In this document: positions 1-5,466 of the stretch, one piece after another
Layout: every line of letters begins with the position of its first letter
How positions within the stretch are numbered: the stretch's first letter is position 1
Origin: Krumholzibacterium sp965370495
GTDB taxonomy: Bacteria; Krumholzibacteriota; Krumholzibacteriia; Krumholzibacteriales; Krumholzibacteriaceae
Direction of reading: 5' to 3'
Assembly (NCBI GenBank): GCA_965370495.1
Contig: CBDUUV010000129.1
Span: 1-5,466 of the forward strand
Length of the DNA stretch: 5,466 nucleotides
Notes under the pieces: generated by a model
The model's input: only the letters and a program-made list of their open reading frames with translations
Databases searched by the model: none
What the model was told of the DNA's origin: nothing
Made by a program: the position numbers and the translations under genes

Positions 1-2469
1 ATGTTGTTCGTGTTTTTCTTTTTGAATCTCGTCATGATACCCGGGTATATTGTTTCGAAGATATTTTTTTCTGAAATCAACATACTATTTCGAGTCGCGT
101 TTTCTTTTTTGATGGGAGCGGCGTTTTTTTATTTATTGCTCCTGGTTTTCTCAGTATTTGATTTAGATGTCTATTACATTGGTGTTCTTATCCCGGCCGT
201 ATCCCTGATCCTTGTTCTTGCCGTGGTCACGGGATATATACCGATTTTAAAAAACAATGATCTGTCCGGCAAAGAAATATTATTCGTGCCGGCTCGTATT
301 TCGGTTCTACTCCTTGCATTGATTGTTTTCGTAACTATTATCATTTTATATTCCGGAGATTCTCTTCTTCTCACCTCGGATTCTCCTGATCATATCGCGT
401 ATATAAGGACTATCACGAATTCCCACCAGGTGTTCCCGGACACTTTCATGTACAAAGATGGCGGCTTGCTTACACGGGACATAAGGAAAGGGCTTGTACA
501 CGGGATGTGGGGGACTTTAAACGCTTTGACCGCAAAGCATGAAGTATTAACAATATGGCCTGTTATCTCTATTATTGGATCTGTATTCAGCCTTCTTTCG
601 CTCTTTTGCGCGGGGATGCTGTTGTTCAACTCGCCGCTGACAGGGTTGTTATCCGCGTATATCATGGTTTTGATCCATTATAACGGTCTTGCCGGGCTAA
701 AGCTGGTTTACACCGCTTACGCATTTCCATTTGGAAAAATATTTACAATCCTGTTTTTATCTTTTCTGCTCTGTTTTTTAAAGACTGACAGAAAAAGGTA
801 TTTTGCCTTAATGGTGTTATCGTCATTTGCGGCTACTGGCACTCACATCGGACAGTTCATAGTCTGTTGTTTTTTGATAGCCGTGTTTTCTGCGGGAAAA
901 TGGATTGAATCAGATGGACCAGATAGAAACAAATTGATCAAACGCACTTTTCCAGTTCTTGCGGTTTCTGTCCTGATTATTAATATGCCTTATCTTCTTT
1001 TGCGATATATACGCGATTATATGCCGGGTAATGCTATACATACGCATGTTCAGGGTATTTTCAGTTTTTCAGATAATCTCTATGTCCTCAATCCCGTTGT
1101 CATACTCACCACGACATTTCCTCTTTCGATTATCGCGGGGTTGTCCCTTTTTATTCTCTGGAAGCAGTCGGCCCGCGACATCAATCTGAGGCTTCTTATC
1201 TGGGGCACGATAGGAATCTGCGCGTTGATCTTTAATCCCTTTCTTGTACCGATAGCCATGAAATATCTTTCCTATTTGCTTATAAGATTCGTAACAGTAA
1301 TTCCGCCCATGTTACTTACAGCCTGTTTGATCAGGGAGTTATGGAAGAAAGTTACCGGCAAAAGAACACAGATATCCACGTATAATGCTGTCATAGGCTG
1401 GGTAGTCACGCTGGTTCTTTTCGGGATTATTGTTGCGAAGATACCCAAAGCTTACGCCTACAGGAGAAACAGTGTTCCGAGAGAAATGACTTGCAGGGAA
1501 TTCGATGATCTATACAAAGAAATCAATAACAAAATACCAGTTGGCAGTGTAATAGCCACAGACCCGATAACCAGTTATTGCATTCCGGCATTTTGTGACC
1601 AGTATGTCGTCTGTACCAACGACCAGCATTCAATACCGAATGATTCTACGGCTTTGGATCGGATCCTCGAGTGCAGAAAATTGTTTATTCCGGATGTTTC
1701 CATGAAAGAAATCGTACAGATGCTCGATCGATTCGGCGCCGAATACATCGTAATCAATGGCAGGATACCGAATTCGATATTCTCGATGTACTGGAAACCG
1801 GATATTGAAGCTGCCTGGCTGGCTGATAAAAGATTTTCTGCATATCCCGGTGTGTTTCGACCAATATATAGTAACAGATCTTTGACTCTGTATGAATTTC
1901 ATTCGAAACAGTTTAATGAATCGATGGAAATCCAGCCTGAACCCGTTGAACATTTTGGCCCTCGGGTCAAGGCCACAGAGATTAATGGATATATTGATTC
2001 CGGAATACCTGATATTTTTATCAGGAAAGTCCACCTTGGTCAGGCGAAAATCAAGCGTGGGGAAAACTTTCATTTCGAAATTGAATGGATTTTGACAAAA
2101 GAATGTCCGCCGGGGAGTTACAGGGCATATATCAGGTTTGATACGGAGTATGAGAAAAGCTGGCTGTATCATTCGACCTATCAAAAAGTATATCGAAAGA
2201 TTCTCGAGAAATTCAAGAAGAAACGGTTTCGTTTCAGGGAAGAATGGCAGCCTCTGAAAGGTATATTTCCCCCTGACAGATGGCCAGAATATACCGTAAT
2301 CAGGGATAGAGTTGAAATGAAGATCCCTGTAGATATTTCACCCGGGGAGTATCGTGTAATGGTCAAACTGACAAAGGTTACTCAATATCCGAACTATACT
2401 TCCAGGGATTTGCTCAGCGATGCGGACGCATATCAGGGGGAGGAGATTGGAAGGGTCGTTATTGAGTAA
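1..2469 (+). CDS. Large polytopic membrane protein, GT-C-like glycosyltransferase with a soluble C-terminal half
   Basis: The 822-residue protein has about 12-13 predicted membrane helices within residues 1-481 (roughly 1-22, 28-53, 57-80, 97-117, 183-208, 213-228, 235-260, 268-297, 316-336, 365-388, 396-417, 420-445, 462-481). An extramembrane loop at about 118-182 carries an acidic motif, SDSPDH (126-131), placed as catalytic acidic loops often are in GT-C enzymes. Residues 482-640 form a soluble alpha/beta region (GSVIATDP at 515-522, EYIVING at 581-587) of the sort that follows the membrane part in such proteins. Residues 651-822 look like a beta-sandwich, ending in a PGEYRVMVKL strand. 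By family logic it would use a polyprenyl-phosphate sugar at the outer face of the inner membrane. That role is inferred; a Wzy-like or other polytopic glycan protein is possible. The ATG is at base 1, so no RBS can be seen and the true start could lie upstream, but the short N-terminus leading straight into helix 1 looks natural. The stop is TAA at 2467. Confidence 0.7.
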   Translation: MLFVFFFLNLVMIPGYIVSKIFFSEINILFRVAFSFLMGAAFFYLLLLVFSVFDLDVYYIGVLIPAVSLILVLAVVTGYIPILKNNDLSGKEILFVPARISVLLLALIVFVTIIILYSGDSLLLTSDSPDHIAYIRTITNSHQVFPDTFMYKDGGLLTRDIRKGLVHGMWGTLNALTAKHEVLTIWPVISIIGSVFSLLSLFCAGMLLFNSPLTGLLSAYIMVLIHYNGLAGLKLVYTAYAFPFGKIFTILFLSFLLCFLKTDRKRYFALMVLSSFAATGTHIGQFIVCCFLIAVFSAGKWIESDGPDRNKLIKRTFPVLAVSVLIINMPYLLLRYIRDYMPGNAIHTHVQGIFSFSDNLYVLNPVVILTTTFPLSIIAGLSLFILWKQSARDINLRLLIWGTIGICALIFNPFLVPIAMKYLSYLLIRFVTVIPPMLLTACLIRELWKKVTGKRTQISTYNAVIGWVVTLVLFGIIVAKIPKAYAYRRNSVPREMTCREFDDLYKEINNKIPVGSVIATDPITSYCIPAFCDQYVVCTNDQHSIPNDSTALDRILECRKLFIPDVSMKEIVQMLDRFGAEYIVINGRIPNSIFSMYWKPDIEAAWLADKRFSAYPGVFRPIYSNRSLTLYEFHSKQFNESMEIQPEPVEHFGPRVKATEINGYIDSGIPDIFIRKVHLGQAKIKRGENFHFEIEWILTKECPPGSYRAYIRFDTEYEKSWLYHSTYQKVYRKILEKFKKKRFRFREEWQPLKGIFPPDRWPEYTVIRDRVEMKIPVDISPGEYRVMVKLTKVTQYPNYTSRDLLSDADAYQGEEIGRVVIE

Positions 2470-2500
2470 AATGCTGATTGCTTGTTGACAGCTTGATGAA

Positions 2501-2530
2501 TTGAAAGTGCCGAAAAAAGAAATGTATCAT
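2501..2530 (+). promoter_or_regulatory. Candidate sigma70-type promoter ahead of the flippase gene
   Basis: TTGAAA (2501-2506) and TATCAT (2525-2530) each match the -35 and -10 consensus at five of six positions and are separated by 18 nt. Transcription would begin near 2537, giving a leader of about 20 nt that contains the GGAGG at 2546-2550. The 88-nt gap after the preceding gene makes a separate promoter reasonable. A perfect TTGACA at 2485-2490 also lies here but has no -10 box at the right distance. The call rests on box matches only; read-through from the gene upstream is equally possible. Confidence 0.45.
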
Positions 2531-2545
2531 GATCTGACCTGTTGC

Positions 2546-2560
2546 GGAGGTTAAGAAATC
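2546..2560 (+). promoter_or_regulatory. Ribosome binding site that decides the flippase start (GGAGG plus ATC)
   Basis: GGAGG at 2546-2550 is the only strong Shine-Dalgarno sequence near the flippase. It lies 7 nt before ATC at 2558-2560, normal spacing for initiation there. An in-frame TAA at 2552-2554 blocks any start further upstream. The next in-frame candidates are CTG at 2567 (16 nt away, too far) and ATG at 2621, which has no purine-rich sequence in front of it. Confidence 0.65.
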
Positions 2561-3892
2561 GGTTTTCTGAAAAGAGCAGCCGGGGTTTTTCTTACTAATG
2601 CATTTGCCATAATCCTTGCGATGGCTGCGGGTGTAATCGTGTCACGTACCCTGGGCCCCGAAAAAAGGGGATATATGGCGCTGGTTGTCCAGGCTGCGAC
2701 CCTGATCTTTGCGTTCGGGCATCTCGGGCTTGGATCCTCGATAACCTATTATATAGGCAAAAAACGTTTTCCCAGAAAAAATATTCTGGGATTCACTATT
2801 ATTGTATCTGTTGTTCTTGGCCTTTTCTTCACATCCATCTTTTACCTGGTTTATCCATATATAGCGGGAGTATGGACTGATATCCCCAAAGAGATAATGG
2901 TGCTCGGGTTGATCTCGGTGCCTTTTATTTTTTTCAACAATTTCTTTAAACGTTTTCTTCTCGGGTCGTTACAAATAAAACAGGCCAATATCTTTGACCT
3001 GTTCCGCTATATCTCGTATATCATGCTGGTGATTTTCCTTATCCTGATCATGAAGGGAGGAACCAGGGAAGTCGTTATCTGTTTTACGGTTTCCATGATA
3101 ATTACCAGTGTGCTTGGGTTTATATTCTTCTCAAAGGAAGCCAGGCCTCCAGGCGGTATAAGAAAGGACATGGTCAAGCCTTTCTTTTCCTATGGTTCAA
3201 AGCTCTATCTGGGTTTCCTCTTCCGCGAATTGAATAACCGGATTGGTATATTTATCATCAAGTATTATTTATCAGCCAGTGAAGTAAGCTATTATCAGCT
3301 AGCTTTGAATGTCAGTCAACGAATCTGGCTTATTCCTGTTGCGCTGACACATGTTCTGTTTCCTACTCTTCTTTTCATGAAAAAAGATTCGGCCGGATTT
3401 ACGGCCAGAGTGTGTCGAAACAATCTGTTTCTGATGTTCGTGCTTTCTGTGTTGCTGCTGGCCTTTGGGAAAATCGCGGTTGTTATCGTATACGGGGAAC
3501 AATACGCGCGGGTTGCTACCGCCATATATTCGATGCTGTGGTCGGTTACCATATGGCCGGTATTCAACATGCTTGCAATCGATTTTGCTTCCCGTAACCA
3601 GATATGGATTACCGTGATAATTTCGTTTATCGGGGCTGTGGTGAATATCTCTTGTAATTTCATCTTTATCAGTCACCTGGGGATGATCGGCGCAGGGCTC
3701 GCAACAAGTGTGTCAAATACCGTAATGGTCGTATTGATCATTATCTTTTTTATTCGAAGGACAGGTGTGTCGTTAAGGGAGATCCTGATCCCGACAAAAG
3801 ATGATTTTACCAGCTACAGGAATTCAATAAACAGAGGTATGCACCTGCTGAAGGACAAATTCAGGAAAAGTGATGAATCAGGATCTGCCTGA
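2558..3892 (+). CDS. Wzx-like polysaccharide flippase (MOP superfamily), probable AUC start
   Basis: This is an integral inner-membrane protein of the polysaccharide transporter group of the MOP superfamily, which moves undecaprenyl-linked oligosaccharides from the cytoplasmic to the outer face. With the start at 2558 it has 444 residues, normal for the family, and about 12 hydrophobic helices. The family signature near the N-terminus is SRTLGPEKRG (residues 29-38). The second half opens with FSYGSKLYLGFL and a NNRIGIF segment, a typical mid-protein repeat, and a GAGLATSVSNTVMV helix lies near the end. The cytoplasmic tail has SLREILIP, also seen in relatives. Residues 2-21 (GFLKRAAGVFLTNAFAIILA) complete helix 1, so starting at ATG 2621 would cut that helix in half. 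The ATC start is inferred from this and from the GGAGG spacing. A conventional call would be 2621-3892 (423 residues). The glycan carried cannot be read from sequence. The gene ends 63 nt before the preferred start of the glycosyltransferase, probably in one operon. Confidence 0.88.
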   Translation: MGFLKRAAGVFLTNAFAIILAMAAGVIVSRTLGPEKRGYMALVVQAATLIFAFGHLGLGSSITYYIGKKRFPRKNILGFTIIVSVVLGLFFTSIFYLVYPYIAGVWTDIPKEIMVLGLISVPFIFFNNFFKRFLLGSLQIKQANIFDLFRYISYIMLVIFLILIMKGGTREVVICFTVSMIITSVLGFIFFSKEARPPGGIRKDMVKPFFSYGSKLYLGFLFRELNNRIGIFIIKYYLSASEVSYYQLALNVSQRIWLIPVALTHVLFPTLLFMKKDSAGFTARVCRNNLFLMFVLSVLLLAFGKIAVVIVYGEQYARVATAIYSMLWSVTIWPVFNMLAIDFASRNQIWITVIISFIGAVVNISCNFIFISHLGMIGAGLATSVSNTVMVVLIIIFFIRRTGVSLREILIPTKDDFTSYRNSINRGMHLLKDKFRKSDESGSA

Positions 3893-3944
3893 TTCCGGGG
3901 TTGCATGATAAGGGGCCGGATCTTCCGATGGATCCATGATACTC

Positions 3945-3958
3945 AAGGTGGTTGGATG
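3945..3958 (+). promoter_or_regulatory. Ribosome binding site favouring the 3956 start of the glycosyltransferase
   Basis: AAGGTGG (3945-3951) precedes ATG 3956 by 4 nt. An in-frame ATG at 3905 has only GGGG (3897-3900) in front. The 3956 start puts the first Rossmann strand (RILICYPW) directly after the methionine, as usual in GT4 enzymes, whereas the 17 extra residues from 3905 (rich in Arg and Trp) have no counterpart I recognise. Confidence 0.5.
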
Positions 3959-5212
3959 CGAATACTGATATGTTATCCATGGCTTGATCTGGGGGGAGCT
4001 ACTAACACGGCGATGACTATTGCAAAGGGAATCAAGGAAAGAGGGCATGAGGTTGTTTTTTTTACAAAGATGGGGGGTATGTATGAAGAACGCCTGAGGA
4101 AACTCGATATTCCCGTGATATCCGCTCCATTCCACAAGTTTCTTCCCCTGATGTATCAACTGAATTTAAAAGCTTACAGGCATTTTTGTGATACTCTTGA
4201 CAAGTATTCGATAGATGTAATCCATACATTTCATTACAACACGTATTACCTGTCTCTTTTCGCTGCCGTAAAGCGGAATATACCGGTAGTATTTTCATCT
4301 GTCTGGTACCTGGATGAAGCCCCTTTTCCTGATTATCCGGGGCGGGTGACTTTTGTTGCCAGGGAATTTCTTGACAAAGCCAGGCGTACAATCGGAATAC
4401 ATTCTCGTGAAATGACTGTCCTGCCAAACCGGATCGATCTTGAGATGTTCCATCCGGGTATCGATTACACGGATTTTTCCAGAAGATTCAACCTGCCTGA
4501 TTCAGGTTGGAAGATCGTTTTTATGAGCAGAGTCGATTCATTGAAGTTTGGATCTCTTTCCTACGCTATAGAAGCGGTTAAACTTGTTGCTTTGAAAGGC
4601 AGCAGGGTTACCCTTGTAATCGCTGGCGATGGTTCGTGTTTTGACGATCTCGGGGTGCTTGCTGAAAGGGTCAATAAGCAGATCGGTTATGAAGTAATCA
4701 GGCTTATCGGCGCAGTTCTGGAAACTCCGGAATTGTTATCCTGGGCGGACATCGTGTTTGGCATCGGAAGATGCGCGTGGGAGGGTATGGCCTGCGGGAA
4801 ACCGGTGCTTGTTGTTGGAGAAAATGGCCTTGCCGGCGTAGCAGCGCCTGAGAAAGTCGATGAGTTACAGTATTACAATTTTGCCGGAAGGAATATCAGG
4901 GAACCGGTTGATCACAGCCTTCTGGCGGACAGCATCGAGATGATTATGGGGGACGAAGAAATCTATAAGAAACTTGCACTGTTTTCCACGCGGTATGTGA
5001 TGGAGAATTACGACTACAGGGCAGGAGTGGCGAAGTTCGAGCAGATATACGAAAAGGCGATAAATGATCCACCGTTGAACAGGCTTGAAAGGATCAGGCT
5101 GTTCTTTTCCAATCTTCTATATGGATACTGCCGACAGGTATACCTTGCCTGGAGAGTCAAACTGAGGGGATATATCGGGCGAGGCCGCAGTGACGACAAG
5201 ATAGTTCATTAG
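3956..5212 (+). CDS. GT4-like family glycosyltransferase (GT-B fold)
   Basis: This is a cytoplasmic or membrane-associated retaining-type glycosyltransferase that probably transfers a sugar from a nucleotide-sugar donor to a lipid-linked glycan; donor and acceptor cannot be read from sequence. From the 3956 start it has 418 residues (435 from 3905). The N-terminal Rossmann domain begins RILICYPW with the glycine pair LGGA at 12-15 and DVIHTFHYN at 87-95. The linker PNRIDLEMFHP (157-167) is typical of GT4. The C-terminal domain has SRVDSLKFG (191-199, with the conserved Arg192 and Lys197 of the donor site), AGDG (223-226) and WEGMACGKPVLV (275-286). The EX7E motif is incomplete: Glu276 is present, but the position eight before it is Phe268 rather than Glu, as in some GT4 subgroups with a GxGR-x3-E pattern. 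A basic and aromatic C-terminal tail (about 380-410) may bind the membrane. It follows the flippase closely on the same strand, so co-transcription is likely. Confidence 0.88.
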   Translation: MRILICYPWLDLGGATNTAMTIAKGIKERGHEVVFFTKMGGMYEERLRKLDIPVISAPFHKFLPLMYQLNLKAYRHFCDTLDKYSIDVIHTFHYNTYYLSLFAAVKRNIPVVFSSVWYLDEAPFPDYPGRVTFVAREFLDKARRTIGIHSREMTVLPNRIDLEMFHPGIDYTDFSRRFNLPDSGWKIVFMSRVDSLKFGSLSYAIEAVKLVALKGSRVTLVIAGDGSCFDDLGVLAERVNKQIGYEVIRLIGAVLETPELLSWADIVFGIGRCAWEGMACGKPVLVVGENGLAGVAAPEKVDELQYYNFAGRNIREPVDHSLLADSIEMIMGDEEIYKKLALFSTRYVMENYDYRAGVAKFEQIYEKAINDPPLNRLERIRLFFSNLLYGYCRQVYLAWRVKLRGYIGRGRSDDKIVH

Positions 5213-5235
5213 GCACCTGGTGGGGTTTTGCGTGG

Positions 5236-5266
5236 TTGACATACTGCCAGTCCTCTGTGTTAGTAT
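5236..5266 (+). promoter_or_regulatory. Candidate sigma70-type promoter for the OPT transporter gene
   Basis: A perfect -35 box TTGACA (5236-5241) is followed after 19 nt by TAGTAT (5261-5266, four of six matches), preceded by a TG at 5258-5259 that would make an extended -10 element. Transcription would start near 5273, leaving a leader of about 54 nt. The spacer is slightly long, which the extended -10 could offset. Its place just after the glycosyltransferase stop suggests that the transporter is a separate transcription unit. I see no clear rho-independent terminator between the two genes. Confidence 0.5.
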
Positions 5267-5326
5267 CCGCAGGGTATATATCTATTCAGGCATTTCTGTA
5301 TCATGCCGTTTCCATAAGGAGGAAAG

Positions 5327-5466
5327 ATGGAGCAAAGTACAGGAACCAGCAGGCTTCCCGAGAACGCCTACAAGGTCCTCAAGCCGGCCGAGGAGTATAC
5401 TCCATACATACCTGCAGGCAAGATCATACCCGAGATAACGCTGCGGTCGGTTGTGATAGGCCTTTT
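5327..5466 (+). CDS. OPT-family oligopeptide transporter, N-terminal fragment (cut by the window end)
   Basis: Only 46 complete codons are present. ATG 5327 follows a strong AAGGAGG (5316-5322) with a 4-nt spacer, so the start is well supported. After a polar N-terminus of about 25 residues comes YTPYIPAGKIIPEITLRSVV and the beginning of helix 1 (IGL...). This closely resembles the start of bacterial OPT-family transporters, where a Y-x-P-x2 and PE-(L/F/I)-TLR-(A/S)-V motif leads into the first helix. Family members are inner-membrane proteins of roughly 600-700 residues that take up oligopeptides or, in related groups, metal chelates. The substrate cannot be told from this fragment. No functional link to the glycan genes is evident, and the separate promoter candidate supports a different unit. 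A frame overlapping this start (5220-5438) has no RBS and is not a gene. Confidence 0.75.
   Translation, partial: MEQSTGTSRLPENAYKVLKPAEEYTPYIPAGKIIPEITLRSVVIGL

Noticed and set aside
1630..2184. 184-residue open frame on the minus strand
   Set aside because: It lies wholly inside the first gene's soluble domain on the opposite strand, has no recognisable domain, and the + strand protein is clearly the real product.
2485..2490. Perfect TTGACA box after the first gene
   Set aside because: The sequence 16-19 nt downstream (around 2507-2514) does not resemble a -10 box; TTGAAA 2501 with TATCAT 2525 is a better pair.
3299..3676. Two overlapping minus-strand open frames within the flippase gene
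   Set aside because: They are antisense to conserved flippase helices and have low-complexity, basic compositions with no family resemblance.
4062..4427. 121-residue minus-strand open frame
   Set aside because: It is antisense to the well-supported glycosyltransferase and has no recognisable domain.
5213..5235. Possible terminator after the glycosyltransferase (CACCTGGTG followed by GGGGTTTT)
   Set aside because: The inverted repeat leaves a one-base loop, which cannot fold as a hairpin, and the T-run is only four bases.
5289..5307. Short hairpin GGCAT / ATGCC (5-bp stem, 9-nt loop) in the OPT leader
   Set aside because: The stem is too short and the loop too large to stand out from chance; there is no T-run for a terminator and no riboswitch-like conserved core.
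5220..5438. 72-residue + strand open frame over the OPT promoter and start
   Set aside because: It has no convincing RBS and no family resemblance, and it is out of frame with the OPT N-terminus, which has AAGGAGG and a recognisable motif.

Overview
This window is a chromosomal stretch from an unidentified bacterium. It carries four genes, all on the + strand. Three belong to a cell-surface polysaccharide or glycoconjugate locus, and the fourth is the start of an unrelated transporter gene. Strong AGGAGG-type ribosome binding sites, sigma70-like promoter boxes and a MOP-family flippase point to a bacterium. Base composition looks moderate (judged by eye, not counted), and rare-in-E. coli codons such as AGG/AGA (Arg) and ATA (Ile) are freely used. 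Nothing here fixes the phylum. An uncultured or environmental lineage is plausible but is only a guess.

Layout: (1) 1-2469, a large polytopic membrane protein of about 12-13 helices with a soluble C-terminal half of about 340 residues, best described as a GT-C-like membrane glycosyltransferase or related surface-glycan protein. (2) 2470-2557, an 88-nt gap holding a good promoter candidate and a strong GGAGG. (3) 2558-3892, a Wzx-like lipid-linked oligosaccharide flippase. Its reading frame and first membrane helix extend upstream of the first in-frame ATG (2621), to an ATC codon placed 7 nt after GGAGG, so it appears to start at a non-canonical AUC codon or at a mutated or misread ATG. (4) 3956-5212 (alternative start 3905), a GT-B fold, GT4-like glycosyltransferase. 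(5) 5213-5326, a non-coding gap with a sigma70-like promoter. (6) 5327 to the window end, the first 46 codons of an OPT-family (oligopeptide transporter) protein, cut by the window edge.

How the genes fit together (inference from families and order): a cytoplasmic GT4 enzyme would add a sugar to a lipid-linked glycan, the flippase would move that glycan across the inner membrane, and the polytopic GT-C-like protein would act on it, or on another lipid-linked sugar, at the outer face of the membrane. The OPT gene has its own promoter and RBS and probably marks the edge of the glycan locus. I found no RNA genes, mobile elements, CRISPR arrays, long repeats or non-coding stretch over 300 bases, and no clear sign of a novel system. 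The most notable point is the apparent AUC start of the flippase.
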